Source: Planctomycetota bacterium
Lineage (GTDB): Bacteria > Planctomycetota > Phycisphaerae > Phycisphaerales > UBA1924
Direction of reading: 5' to 3'
DNA: 64,000 nt
NCBI GenBank assembly: GCA_963204725.1
Contig: CAUJHH010000026.1
Span: forward strand, 62,001 to 126,000
The translations under genes were made by a program, and so were the position numbers. This document shows, one piece after another, positions 8,342 through 16,990 of this stretch. The notes beneath the pieces were generated by a model. The model did not search any database. It had not been told where the DNA came from and was given only the letters and a program-made list of their open reading frames with translations. Position 1 is the stretch's first letter. Every line of letters starts with the position of its first letter.

Positions 8342-9150
8342 GCGCGTGCTCCGCTCTGCGTGGTCGCGCCGACCCTGGCGCTGAAAATCCGGTCGACGTT
8401 CGCGAGGTCCTCGAGCGTGTTGATGGAGAGCACATCCGACGGCGGAACGGCGTCGATCACCTCAACGGCCCGTCCATCGGCGAGCAGGAGCGATGGAGCA
8501 TCCGTGATGTAGTACTCGCCGCTCACGGGGTTGCGCTCGACACGAGCGAGAGCCCCAAAGAGCGATTGCACGTCGAAGCAGTAGTAGCTCGGATTGACCT
8601 CGCGGATCGCGAGTTGGGCCGCGGTGGCGTTCTTCTGCTCCACGATCGAGGCGAATCGACCCGCGCCATCTCGGACGATTCGGCCGTATCCGGTGGGATC
8701 GTCGATGACCGAGGTTGCGAGCGTCGCGAAAGCCTCCGACGCACGATGACGCCCGAGAACCGTTCGCAGCGTGGACGAGCGGATGAGAGGGCCGTCGCCG
8801 CACAGCACGAAAGCATCGTGTCCGGGCTCGGACTTCTCGCGGCTGAAGAGGTACTCGCACGAACGCACGGCGTGGCCCGTGCCGAGCTGCTCCGACTGCA
8901 CAGCGAACTCAATCCCGGCGTGGGAAGCCAGCGCATCGCGAACGAGTTCCTGCTTGTAGCCGACGACGACCACAATCCGTTCGCAACCCACCTCCCGGCA
9001 CGCATCGACCACAGCGCAGACCATCGCCCGACCACCTACGGGGTGGACGACCTTCGGCAGGTCTGACCTCATGCGCGTGCCTTTGCCCGCGGCGAGTATC
9101 ACCGCTGCCGGCGCGCCGCGCTCGGGGTTGGATTTCGGGATCGCCGCCAT
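8338..9150 (-). CDS. GlmU-type uridylyltransferase lacking the acetyltransferase domain
   Basis: Nucleotidyltransferase expected to convert GlcNAc-1-phosphate and UTP to UDP-GlcNAc, the precursor of peptidoglycan and lipid A. The 270 aa protein carries the signature AVILAAGKGTRM then LPKVVHPVGGRAM (about 16-43), GTGHAV, GDGPLI, GYGRIVRD, EQKNAT and GEYYITD. It ends right after the segment equivalent to the end of the GlmU pyrophosphorylase domain (SINTLEDLANVDRIF). The left-handed beta-helix acetyltransferase half of ordinary 450-aa GlmU is missing, and no hexapeptide repeats follow in any frame. It heads the glmU-prs-rplY-pth order. It could use another sugar phosphate, but context and motifs favour GlcNAc-1-P. 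Confidence 0.85.
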   Translation of the reverse strand: MAAIPKSNPERGAPAAVILAAGKGTRMRSDLPKVVHPVGGRAMVCAVVDACREVGCERIVVVVGYKQELVRDALASHAGIEFAVQSEQLGTGHAVRSCEYLFSREKSEPGHDAFVLCGDGPLIRSSTLRTVLGRHRASEAFATLATSVIDDPTGYGRIVRDGAGRFASIVEQKNATAAQLAIREVNPSYYCFDVQSLFGALARVERNPVSGEYYITDAPSLLLADGRAVEVIDAVPPSDVLSINTLEDLANVDRIFSARVGATTQSGARA

Positions 9151-9207
9151 GACTGGACGACGTTCGCTGAACCGGTGGTCGGATGCGGGAGGCGTAATCG
9201 AGGGAAA

Positions 9208-9279
9208 CTACCCGGCCTGGACTCGAACCAGGACAAACAGAGCCAAAATCTGTTGTGCTGCCGATTACACCACCGGGTA
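9208..9279 (-). tRNA. tRNA-Gln (anticodon UUG)
   Basis: Cloverleaf read on the minus strand: the 7-bp acceptor stem TACCCGG pairs with CCGGGTA. The anticodon stem ACAGA/TCTGT has loop TTTTGGC, so the anticodon is TTG. The T arm CCTGG-TTCGAGT-CCAGG is standard. The discriminator base is G. CCA is not encoded. Confidence 0.95.
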
Positions 9280-9551
9280 AGCATGACGGCCCGGTTCAGC
9301 GTTCGCCGCGAACTCCTTGTTCTCGCCGCCCGAAACGTCGGACGGAACGGTGGACCGAATCGCGGTCCGCCGTCCCCCGGTGACATCCCGGGGCGAAGGA
9401 GCGGCCGCGGCATGAGTGCCCGGAGGAATCCGGGCGGGAGCTGCACCGTCCATCGCCGCGATGGAGAGCACATGGACGCGCCTCGGCGGGGGTTCCCGCG
9501 TCCGTCGCGACCGGCTCCGAACTGTCAATCGTAGAGAGCAGCACGCCGGGG

Positions 9552-10514
9552 TCAAACGGCAGATTCATCGCTCGTCGCGTCGTCGGAAACCGTGGCATCT
9601 CCGTTCGCGGAAGTGTCTGGCTCGGTGAGCAATCGCTGGCGGATCGCCTCAGACGAGATCACCTCGCAGCACGTGGCAAGGAGCCCCACCAGGGGGAATG
9701 AAGCCCCTTGAAACGGGCTCGGACCGAGTCGGCGAAGCAGCGGATGCGAGACCGCAGGCGGTTCGATGGGCAGGTCCATCAGCCCAACATCACCCTCGCC
9801 TTCCCAGAACGTACCGATCGACTCTTGGAGTGATCCGGCCAGTTCGGCGGCTCCGCGGGGCGCGTGCGGGTTGTAGACGGGGAGTGGAGAGGCGTGGACC
9901 GAGTCGGGCCTTGCACGGAGCTGGCGAAGCCGCTCCACGAGTTCGTCCATGGGGACGCCACGAAGGGCCAGAATCAGTGTCGGGTCGCCCGCAAGCCGAT
10001 CGGCCACGAGTTGGGCGACGCAGCACGCGTGCTTGCACCAGCCCGTATGGCCACAGGTGCAGGAAACCTTGATGTCGTCCGCGACCGAGGGGAAGAGTTT
10101 CAGTCCGATGGGCCCGAAGACATCTTCGACGTTCGGGGGAAGCTCGCGCGACAGGAGTTTCGCGGCATAGACGGCCGAGTCGGCCATGGCACCAACCACG
10201 CTATTAATCTGTTCGTCGACAAACGTGGTGACGGTGAGGCGTGCCTGGTAGGCGCGTGGCATACGGCCCTGCACAAGCCCTTCCACAAACCCTGATCCGT
10301 GATCGAGTCGCCGCGTCTGGCCGAGCCGGGCGTACTCGAGTCCTTCCAACTGGTCGGCGGGCTCGGCGTGCTGTTCCATCACACGGAGCCAGCGCTGGGC
10401 GGCCCACGCGTCCGAGGCACGATCTCGCGCAAGTCGAACGCCGCCCCGTACTTTGCGGGGGTTCTTGGTGGGCTGAGGCTCTGGTCTGCCGGGCAATCGC
10501 ATCGTTTGGCGCAT
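9552..10514 (-). CDS. SWIM zinc-finger protein
   Basis: A 320 aa protein with a SWIM motif, CxCx(n)CxH, seen as CTCGHTGWCKH at about residues 151-161. SWIM domains bind zinc and contact DNA or protein. In many bacteria a SWIM protein of this size is encoded next to an SNF2-family ATPase, and one such ATPase lies 13 kb away at 23410. The N-terminus is basic. The region before the motif (DEQINSVVGAMADSAVYAAKLLSRELP) and the stretch after it (GDPTLILALRGVP) match the usual SWIM-protein layout. The C-terminus is acidic and low-complexity. The first ATG has AGAGGG very close upstream, so the start may be the second ATG at 10502. Confidence 0.8.
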   Translation of the reverse strand: MRQTMRLPGRPEPQPTKNPRKVRGGVRLARDRASDAWAAQRWLRVMEQHAEPADQLEGLEYARLGQTRRLDHGSGFVEGLVQGRMPRAYQARLTVTTFVDEQINSVVGAMADSAVYAAKLLSRELPPNVEDVFGPIGLKLFPSVADDIKVSCTCGHTGWCKHACCVAQLVADRLAGDPTLILALRGVPMDELVERLRQLRARPDSVHASPLPVYNPHAPRGAAELAGSLQESIGTFWEGEGDVGLMDLPIEPPAVSHPLLRRLGPSPFQGASFPLVGLLATCCEVISSEAIRQRLLTEPDTSANGDATVSDDATSDESAV

Positions 10515-10708
10515 CCCTCTGGCCGGATCAAGAGAGTAGGACGGTGCTCGCTGCTGGTCGCGTACGCCAAACGATCGGGAAACGACCGATTGTGGCTTGG
10601 ACAGATCTACGCACGCAAGTGTGTGACGGCTGCCCTCGGATTCTCGTTCGTTCGATGCACACGATGCTCCGTGCAGGTGTACAAATCATGTACCCCAGGA
10701 GTCATTCG

Positions 10709-11017
10709 ATGCCATTCCGTATCGGTGTGCTCATGTATCCGGCGTCGCTCATCGCCATACACCTCACCCGACCGAACGCCGTCGCGGCGTTTGAGAAGGT
10801 GGACGCGTTTTCGGTTGAGACGAGCCGTAAGCCCGCGAGTCTCGGCGTTCCGATGAAGGCGGTCTCAAAGGCCGTGCGGAAGCGATTGCTCGTCGCGACA
10901 GGCGACGGTCGATACTACCTCGACCGGCGGGCGATCAAACGCTCGGACCAGAGCGCCGCGGTGCTCATGAGCGTTGCGACGATCCTGTTCATCGGTCTGC
11001 TCTGGTTCCTGTTCTAG
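10709..11017 (+). CDS. Small membrane-anchored hypothetical protein
   Basis: A 102 aa protein of unknown function. The ATG at 10709 has AGGAG 7 nt upstream. The body is basic (several Arg/Lys around residues 45-75). The C-terminus is one hydrophobic helix (about 82-102, ending LLWFLF), giving a tail-anchored topology with the N-terminus probably cytoplasmic. It precedes mprF by 45 bp on the same strand and may be cotranscribed with it. I recognise no family. Confidence 0.6.
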   Translation: MPFRIGVLMYPASLIAIHLTRPNAVAAFEKVDAFSVETSRKPASLGVPMKAVSKAVRKRLLVATGDGRYYLDRRAIKRSDQSAAVLMSVATILFIGLLWFLF

Positions 11018-11062
11018 GGGTGGGGCCGGCGATTTGGGGCCGAAGCAGATGAGAGGAATCAA

Positions 11063-13711
11063 TTGAGTGAACATCCCGTCGATGGCGGGGAGGCCGCCCC
11101 TCCGATGCCGGAGACTTCGACGGTACCCCTGGCCCACATCTGGCAGATCGGGCGCCTCACCCTGCAGATCGGGCTTCCGATTGGTGTGCTCGCGCTGGTG
11201 TGGCACGAGATCCACTCGCTTGATATCCACGCCGTTCGCCGTTCGATGACGAACGCAGACTCGCGACTCGTGGCGATGGGTGTGGGTACCGCGTTTCTGG
11301 CAGTCTTCGTGATGGGACTCTACGATGCGGTCGCGTTCCCGCGAGGAGCAGCCGGCAAGCTCCGATTCCGGGGACGCTGGCTGCTCGGCTCGGTGTTCTT
11401 CGGATGGACCAACTTCATCTCCATGGGTCCGCTCGGCGGCCCCGCCCTCCGCTTGCTCGCGTACCGCCAGGCCGGGCTGACCGGTCCGGAGATTGCGCGC
11501 GGATTTGTCGGTCACGCGATCGGTTCTACCTCTGGGCTGGCCTCGTGGCTCATCGCGATCTGGATTCCGGGGCTGTCCTTCGCTCCAAGAGTGGTCATTG
11601 CACTCGTCGGCGCGGTTGTCGTCTCGGTCGCGGCCGGGCGGGTCGCCGTGCCGATTCTTCGCCGGCATCAGTACGGGAAGGAGCTCGACGAGCTGCCTCT
11701 GGTCCGGCTGGCATCCATCTCGTTTTTGGATTGGGGTCTCACGCTTCTTTCGTTCATGCTCCTTGTCCGAGCGGCTGGGATCGATCTGGTTCCAACCGAC
11801 GCCGGCCGAACCGTTCTCACCGGGCAGCTCGCGGGGCTTGCGAGCATGATGCCCGGCGGGCTGGGGAGCGCAGACGCGGTCTGGTTCAAGGGCTTCGCGC
11901 TGCTCGGCGAGCCTCACAGCGCGGCGATTGCGGCCATTCTGGTCTTTCGCGCGGGTTTCTATGTCCTGCCCTGGGCGGTCTCGCTGGCGGTCGCGTACAC
12001 ATACTTGGCGATGAAGTCGGCGCGGACTCGGCTGTGGCAACGCCGGATCGTGGTCGGCGCTGTGGCAATCAACGCGATGCTCCTGCTGCTGAGTGCGGCG
12101 ACACCCGCTGCACGACCCCGGCTCCACACACTGGAGCGTGTTGTGCCACTCGGCGCGATCGAGGTCTCTCACCTGCTCGCCGCGCTCTCCGCGGTGATGA
12201 TGCTCTTCCTCGTCCGGGGGCTGCTGCGAGGTTATCGCAGCGCGTACATCTCGACGCTCGCGTTTCTCGCGGCGTCCGCGATCGCGCATCCCCTCAAGGG
12301 CGGCGACATCGAGGAGAGCGCGTCGTCTCTCATCCTCCTCGTGCTCCTCTTCGGCGTGCGCGGCGCGTTCGCTCGAAAGGGGCGGGCTCCGATCGGCTGG
12401 GAGCTGGCCCTCGCGGCTGGCGTCGGCTCGCTGGCGTTCTTCCTTGTCGCGGGCCTGGCGGCGTTCGATCGGATCGCATACCGGCATGAGCTCTGGGTCA
12501 CATTTGCGGATCGCGCCGAAGCGAGCCGGTTCCTGCGCGCGAGCGTGCTCCTTGGGATCACGTCGCTGGTCGTGGGGCTTCGACAGGCAATGCGCCCGCC
12601 ACGGCTCTGGGTGACGCCTCGGGCAGACGAGGTGAGCCGGGCGGAACAGTTCTTTCGCGATCACGCGCTCTCGGCTGATGCGCTGCTCGTGGGCGGCATG
12701 GACAAGGGAGTTTGGCTCTGGGAACCGAATCCCGGCACGCTCTCGGGCGTCGTGCTGTATCAGCGGCGCGGTGACAAGTTGATTGTGTTCAAGGATCCGG
12801 AACTGGGTCCGGAGGTTGAGCCAGCGGATCTGATACGCGCATTTCTTCGATTCGTCGAAGAGATGGATGTCGACGTTGTGTTTTCCACCATCTCCGGAGC
12901 GTGGATGAACCACCTGCACGATTTCGGGTTCCATTTCCTGAAGATCAATGAGGAAGCGATCGTCGGGCTCGGCGGTTTCACGCTCCAGGGAGGGAAAAAC
13001 GCGGCGTTCCGGCGGACGCTGCGCGAAGTGGAGAAGGCGGGCTTCAGGTACGAGATCCTGGAGCCGCCCGTTGATCGAAGCACGATCGATCGCCTGCGTG
13101 ATGTGAGCGACGCGTGGCTCTCGGGCAAGGGCGTGCGCGAGCTCCAATTCAGCGCGTGCTGCTTCTCGGCGTGGTACATCCAGCGGAATCCTGTCGCTGT
13201 GGTCAGGAACAGTGACGGGTCGATCGTTGCGTTCGCGAACCTGCTTGTCACACGTCCCGCCGGTCCGGCGACGCTGGACTTCATGCGATACGTTCCCGGA
13301 ACAGTCGACAACCTCATGGAGTTCCTGATTCTCAAAACGATCCAGGCACTGAGCGATCGCGGGTACGCCACGTTCAGTCTCGGCGGCGCGCCGCTGAGCG
13401 ATGTTGGGACGTGGCGCCGCTCAAGGTACGCGGAGCGGCTTCTGCACGCCTATTCGAAGCGTGCGGAGCGGTTCTACAACTATCAGGGGCTGCTCCGCTT
13501 CAAGAGCAAGTTCCATCCGGAGTGGCAACCACGCTACCTGGCATATCAGCAACCGTGGGACTGGGCTTCGTCGCTGATCGCGTGCACCCGGCTCATCCAG
13601 GCGCGATCCCGGAGCGACCGACACCGGATCGCCCTCGCTCGCATCGCGCCACCGCCTGCTGAAACGCCATCCGCGCAGACGGCCGCGATCCCGAGCGGCG
13701 TGCCGCGCTGA
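11063..13711 (+). CDS. mprF: MprF-like phosphatidylglycerol aminoacyltransferase and flippase
   Basis: Expected to transfer an amino acid (Lys or Ala) from aminoacyl-tRNA to phosphatidylglycerol and flip the product, lowering negative surface charge. The 882 aa length is typical of full-size MprF. Residues about 25-520 are polytopic, with the N-terminal flippase domain holding NFISMGPLGGPALRLLAYRQAG near residue 115. Residues about 530-850 form the DUF2156/GNAT-like synthase domain (KDPELGPE, AWMNHLHDFGFHFLKINEEA, FSLGGAPLSDV). The TTG start is chosen because GAGAGGA lies just upstream. The stop is 1 nt from that of the convergent aminotransferase, leaving no room for a separate terminator. 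Substrate amino acid cannot be told from sequence. Confidence 0.88.
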   Translation: MSEHPVDGGEAAPPMPETSTVPLAHIWQIGRLTLQIGLPIGVLALVWHEIHSLDIHAVRRSMTNADSRLVAMGVGTAFLAVFVMGLYDAVAFPRGAAGKLRFRGRWLLGSVFFGWTNFISMGPLGGPALRLLAYRQAGLTGPEIARGFVGHAIGSTSGLASWLIAIWIPGLSFAPRVVIALVGAVVVSVAAGRVAVPILRRHQYGKELDELPLVRLASISFLDWGLTLLSFMLLVRAAGIDLVPTDAGRTVLTGQLAGLASMMPGGLGSADAVWFKGFALLGEPHSAAIAAILVFRAGFYVLPWAVSLAVAYTYLAMKSARTRLWQRRIVVGAVAINAMLLLLSAATPAARPRLHTLERVVPLGAIEVSHLLAALSAVMMLFLVRGLLRGYRSAYISTLAFLAASAIAHPLKGGDIEESASSLILLVLLFGVRGAFARKGRAPIGWELALAAGVGSLAFFLVAGLAAFDRIAYRHELWVTFADRAEASRFLRASVLLGITSLVVGLRQAMRPPRLWVTPRADEVSRAEQFFRDHALSADALLVGGMDKGVWLWEPNPGTLSGVVLYQRRGDKLIVFKDPELGPEVEPADLIRAFLRFVEEMDVDVVFSTISGAWMNHLHDFGFHFLKINEEAIVGLGGFTLQGGKNAAFRRTLREVEKAGFRYEILEPPVDRSTIDRLRDVSDAWLSGKGVRELQFSACCFSAWYIQRNPVAVVRNSDGSIVAFANLLVTRPAGPATLDFMRYVPGTVDNLMEFLILKTIQALSDRGYATFSLGGAPLSDVGTWRRSRYAERLLHAYSKRAERFYNYQGLLRFKSKFHPEWQPRYLAYQQPWDWASSLIACTRLIQARSRSDRHRIALARIAPPPAETPSAQTAAIPSGVPR

Positions 13712-13712
13712 A

Positions 13713-14885
13713 TCACCCTCGCTTGAGGTTCTCGCGCGTCAGCATGAGTTCCAGCGTCTGCGCAACGAGATCGACCTCTCTCTCGTTCAGCCGGTTGTGG
13801 AACGGCAATGCGATGGTGCGCTGGCTGACGGACTCGGCAATGGGGAATGCGCCCGGCTGAAATCCGAATCGCTCTCGATAGAACGGCTGGAGATGTATAC
13901 AGGGAAAGTAATCCGCGGCGCCGACGTCGTGATTCCGCATCGCGCGGATGACGCGATCGCGTTCCTCGAGCGTGAAACCGGTTGCGAGCCTGACCACGAA
14001 GACGAACCACGACATCGCGACGCCCGGATCGATCGTCGGCATGATGAGGTCGCAGTTGCCTGCGAGGCGGCGCATATAGAGATCGGCCACCTGGTTGCGA
14101 GCGCGGATGATCTCGTCGAGGCGCGTCATCTGCGCGACACCGAGCGCGGCCTGGACCTCGCTCATGCGGGCGTTGTACCCCAGACGCTGGTGACGCAGCC
14201 ACGACCCGGCGGAGCCCTGGACCGCGCCATCGGCCTTGCCCGTTGGCCGGCCCTGGTTGCGGAGCGAACGGCACATGTCGGCGAGACGCTCGTCGTCGGT
14301 CACGATCATGCCGCCTTCGCCTGTCGTGATCTGCTTGTTGGGATAAAAGCCGAAGACACCGACACGGCCGAACGATCCGGCCGGCCTGCCCCGGAACGAG
14401 CAACCCAGCGCCTCGCAGCAATCTTCGATCAGGGTGATCTCGTGCCTCGCGGCGATCGACGCGTACTGCTCCATCATCGCGGGATTGCCGAATGTCTCGA
14501 CGGCGAGGATGGCGCGCGTGCGAGGCGTGATCGCACGCTCCACCTGGGCCGGGTCCATGTTGAGCGTGCGAGGATCGATGTCAACGAAGACGGGCGTCGC
14601 GCCGACGTACAGGATGCAGTTTGCGGAGGCGATGAACGAGAATGGCGTTGTGATCACCTCGTCGCCCGGCTTGATGCCCATCGCGTGCATCACCAGGTGC
14701 AGCCCGGTGGTCCCCGAAGAAACACCAACTCCGAAGCGCGTGCCGCAGCGCTGGGTCACCATGGACTCAAACTGCTCAACGACGGGTCCGATCGACAGGC
14801 GCCCGGACCTCAGTACAGACAGCACCGCCTGCTCTTCGAGTTCGGTGATATCTGGACGGCTCAGTGGGATCTCTTGGTCGGACAT
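13713..14885 (-). CDS. DegT/DnrJ/EryC1/StrS-family sugar aminotransferase
   Basis: PLP-dependent aminotransferase that aminates a nucleotide-linked keto-sugar, usually for surface polysaccharide or lipid A-related glycans. The 390 aa protein has the family features: GVSSGTTGLHLVMHAMG near 53-70, GDEVITTPFSFIASAN near 74-89, the Asp-containing IEDCCEALG near 153-161, and the PLP lysine at 184 in FYPNKQITTGEGG. The ATG at 14885 has GGAGGG upstream. No glycan-synthesis genes adjoin it. Its neighbours are dnaA (same strand, 91 bp upstream) and mprF (convergent), so the substrate is unknown. Confidence 0.92.
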   Translation of the reverse strand: MSDQEIPLSRPDITELEEQAVLSVLRSGRLSIGPVVEQFESMVTQRCGTRFGVGVSSGTTGLHLVMHAMGIKPGDEVITTPFSFIASANCILYVGATPVFVDIDPRTLNMDPAQVERAITPRTRAILAVETFGNPAMMEQYASIAARHEITLIEDCCEALGCSFRGRPAGSFGRVGVFGFYPNKQITTGEGGMIVTDDERLADMCRSLRNQGRPTGKADGAVQGSAGSWLRHQRLGYNARMSEVQAALGVAQMTRLDEIIRARNQVADLYMRRLAGNCDLIMPTIDPGVAMSWFVFVVRLATGFTLEERDRVIRAMRNHDVGAADYFPCIHLQPFYRERFGFQPGAFPIAESVSQRTIALPFHNRLNEREVDLVAQTLELMLTRENLKRG

Positions 14886-14976
14886 CGACCCTCCTCATCG
14901 GTCGGCGGCACGAGACTCCCCCAGCGTACGCTCGCCGCGCTCCTCTCCGCGCTCGCAGGCCGTACAGACCGGGGGG

Positions 14977-16539
14977 CTATCTGCGACATGCAGCGCCGGC
15001 AGACGAGAATCCCGGACGCGCGAGGTCCTCTGCGATTCTCGCGCACACACCTCTGACGGTAAGGCCCGCGAACTCCTCGGTGAGAGAGACGCCGTGCGGC
15101 ACCTCCAACCGAACACGGAGCTTCTTGTCCGCTGCAACGATCGTGGAGTGCGTGGGACGGCCGATGGCCCGAGCGATCTCCGGATAACTCGCGTTGGTGA
15201 GCTCTCGCGAGAGGTACGCCGCGACCGCACGAGCAAAGACGACGCGCGGGTGCCGACCCTTCGCACCCATTTCCCCGCTTGTCACGCCGAGCGCTGAGCA
15301 GGTGGCCGCCACAACACGCTCCGGCGTGACGGCGTGTCGCGGCGAGATGCGCGGGCCGACGCCGCTCGATCCCATGGCTCGATCGACGATGTGCATGCCG
15401 ATGCCGCCGGTCGGCGACCGGAGTTCCGGCATGGTGCGCCACACCGCTTCGATCTGGGCGATGACACCCTCGATGTCGCGAGCGGATCGCCCGGGAATCG
15501 ACGCGACCCGCGATGCGATCGCCTCCGCTGTGCCCGGCTCGAGCGCAAGCCCGCGCCGGGCAGCGTGAAGGGCCACGAGCCTTGCGCAGAGCGATGCGTC
15601 AGGCGGGTCGATTCGGATCACGGCTCCGGCCATGAATCGCGACGCGAGCGCCTGACCAAGCGAGACCGTCTGACGCGGATGGCAATCCGACGCGAGAATG
15701 ATGCGAGCACCCTCGAGATTGAGCGTATCGAACGTGTGGAGAAGTTCCGTCTGGGTTGCGCTCTTGCCCGCGATCAGGTGGACATCGTCGATGCAGAGCA
15801 GGTGGAGCCCGCGATGGGCGCGACGGAACTGCTCGATCGATCCGCCGCGAATCGATGCGATGAACGATTGCGTGAACGCCTCGCCGGTTGTGACACAGAC
15901 GCGAGCGCCGGGATGTCGCTCACGGAATCGCTGCGCAATTCCGTGGATGAGGTGTGTCTTTCCGACGCCGCAGGGGCCGTGGAGAAAGAGAGGAGCATGG
16001 CGACCCTCGTCAGAATCGACGAGCTGGGCTGCGGCGCCGTGCGCAACTCGGTTGCTCTCCGCGACCAGAAACGTGTCAAATCGGTACTGCTCGCGCCGAT
16101 CGTCCATTCGGGGGGGCGCGTGAACAACAGGGGCGCCGTCACGGGCACGCTGACGGCACTCGGGCGCGACCTGATCAGCGGCACGCTCGCTCCGGTCAGC
16201 GTCTGTGGACTCGGTTCGGAACGCGGACTGATCGACACGGAAGCGAACACCCGTGGCGTCTTCAGAGCCAAGTGCCTCTCGGGCCGCTTCGCGGAGCGAA
16301 CGTCCGAAGCGTCGATCGAGGAAACCCGCAGCAAACTCGGTCGGAACCGTGACTTCGACGCCATCGCCGTCGGTCATGATCCGGGTCTGCTGTGCAAAGT
16401 ATCGACCGATCTCCCGCTCCCCATGCTCACGCCCGAGGGTTCCGAGTATGCGCTCAACGGCACCCGCCTTCCGGCTGCCTTCTCCCACGCCCTTGTCTGG
16501 TGATGACCGGCTGCGTTCTGCTGCGTGAGCTGTTCCCAC
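14977..16539 (-). CDS. dnaA: Chromosomal replication initiator protein DnaA
   Basis: AAA+ initiator that binds DnaA boxes at oriC. The 520 aa protein has domain I (about 25-95), a long variable domain II, and domain III with Walker A GPCGVGKTHL (about 188-197) and Walker B LLCIDDVHLI. Domain IV has the helix-turn-helix RELTNASYPEIARAIGRPTHSTI. In E. coli the matching end reads GGRDHTTV. Here the base-contacting Asp is Thr, the preceding GR is RP and the following Thr is Ser, while His is kept. The GTG at 16539 has GAGG 7 nt upstream; the GTG at 16566 is an alternative start. dnaN and gyrB are not adjacent. Confidence 0.92.
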   Translation of the reverse strand: MGTAHAAERSRSSPDKGVGEGSRKAGAVERILGTLGREHGEREIGRYFAQQTRIMTDGDGVEVTVPTEFAAGFLDRRFGRSLREAAREALGSEDATGVRFRVDQSAFRTESTDADRSERAADQVAPECRQRARDGAPVVHAPPRMDDRREQYRFDTFLVAESNRVAHGAAAQLVDSDEGRHAPLFLHGPCGVGKTHLIHGIAQRFRERHPGARVCVTTGEAFTQSFIASIRGGSIEQFRRAHRGLHLLCIDDVHLIAGKSATQTELLHTFDTLNLEGARIILASDCHPRQTVSLGQALASRFMAGAVIRIDPPDASLCARLVALHAARRGLALEPGTAEAIASRVASIPGRSARDIEGVIAQIEAVWRTMPELRSPTGGIGMHIVDRAMGSSGVGPRISPRHAVTPERVVAATCSALGVTSGEMGAKGRHPRVVFARAVAAYLSRELTNASYPEIARAIGRPTHSTIVAADKKLRVRLEVPHGVSLTEEFAGLTVRGVCARIAEDLARPGFSSAGAACRR

Positions 16540-16950
16540 TCTCGCACCTCGTCCCTGAGCGATCACGCCCCGTGAGCAAGCCCGCCATTGGATCCGACCG
16601 TCCCTGAGCAGAAGTGCGAATGAGGCACGCTCCGCCTCAGAAGCCGATCGGCGCCTGAAACACTGATGGCGATCCGTGCCGGGTACACATGGCCGACAGG
16701 GCGAGCGAGCCGCATCCGCCGGCGAGCCTGACGGCGCGCCGGTTGGTCGTGACTGTCCGCCTCACATGCGGTGTGGATGCCGATCGAGTCCTTGATCAGC
16801 GGGGCGAAAGATAGTGTGTCCGACACCGATCAGCAAGGGCGGCTCTGTTCCCGATTCATCATGAATGCGCGTTCATGCTTCACATACCGCGACTTGCGCG
16901 TCACGAGAAAAGTTGTCCACGCCAAGCGAACACTTCCCCACAGCGGGCTG
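16540..16950. promoter_or_regulatory. dnaA: dnaA upstream region with degenerate DnaA boxes
   Basis: The gap before dnaA holds no convincing gene. Two sites resemble the DnaA box TTATCCACA with two mismatches each: TTGTCCACG (16913-16921) and TTCCCCACA (16934-16942), same orientation, 12 bp apart. Nearby are inverted repeats CATGAA/TTCATG (16860-16877) and CACAGC-GG-GCTGTG (16939-16952). It could be an autoregulatory dnaA promoter or part of an origin. No AT-rich unwinding stretch is evident. Confidence 0.4.
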
Positions 16951-16984
16951 TGCAAAACGAGCGAGCACTCTCGGAAGTGCTCGC
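16951..16984 (-). terminator. Rho-independent terminator after the GNAT gene
   Basis: On the minus strand a 9-bp stem (GCGAGCACT/AGTGCTCGC, 16961-16969 with 16976-16984) with a 6-nt loop is followed by TCGTTTTGC. It begins 7 nt past the stop of the GNAT-family gene, separating it from dnaA downstream on the same strand. Confidence 0.8.
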
Positions 16985-16990
16985 GCCCGC

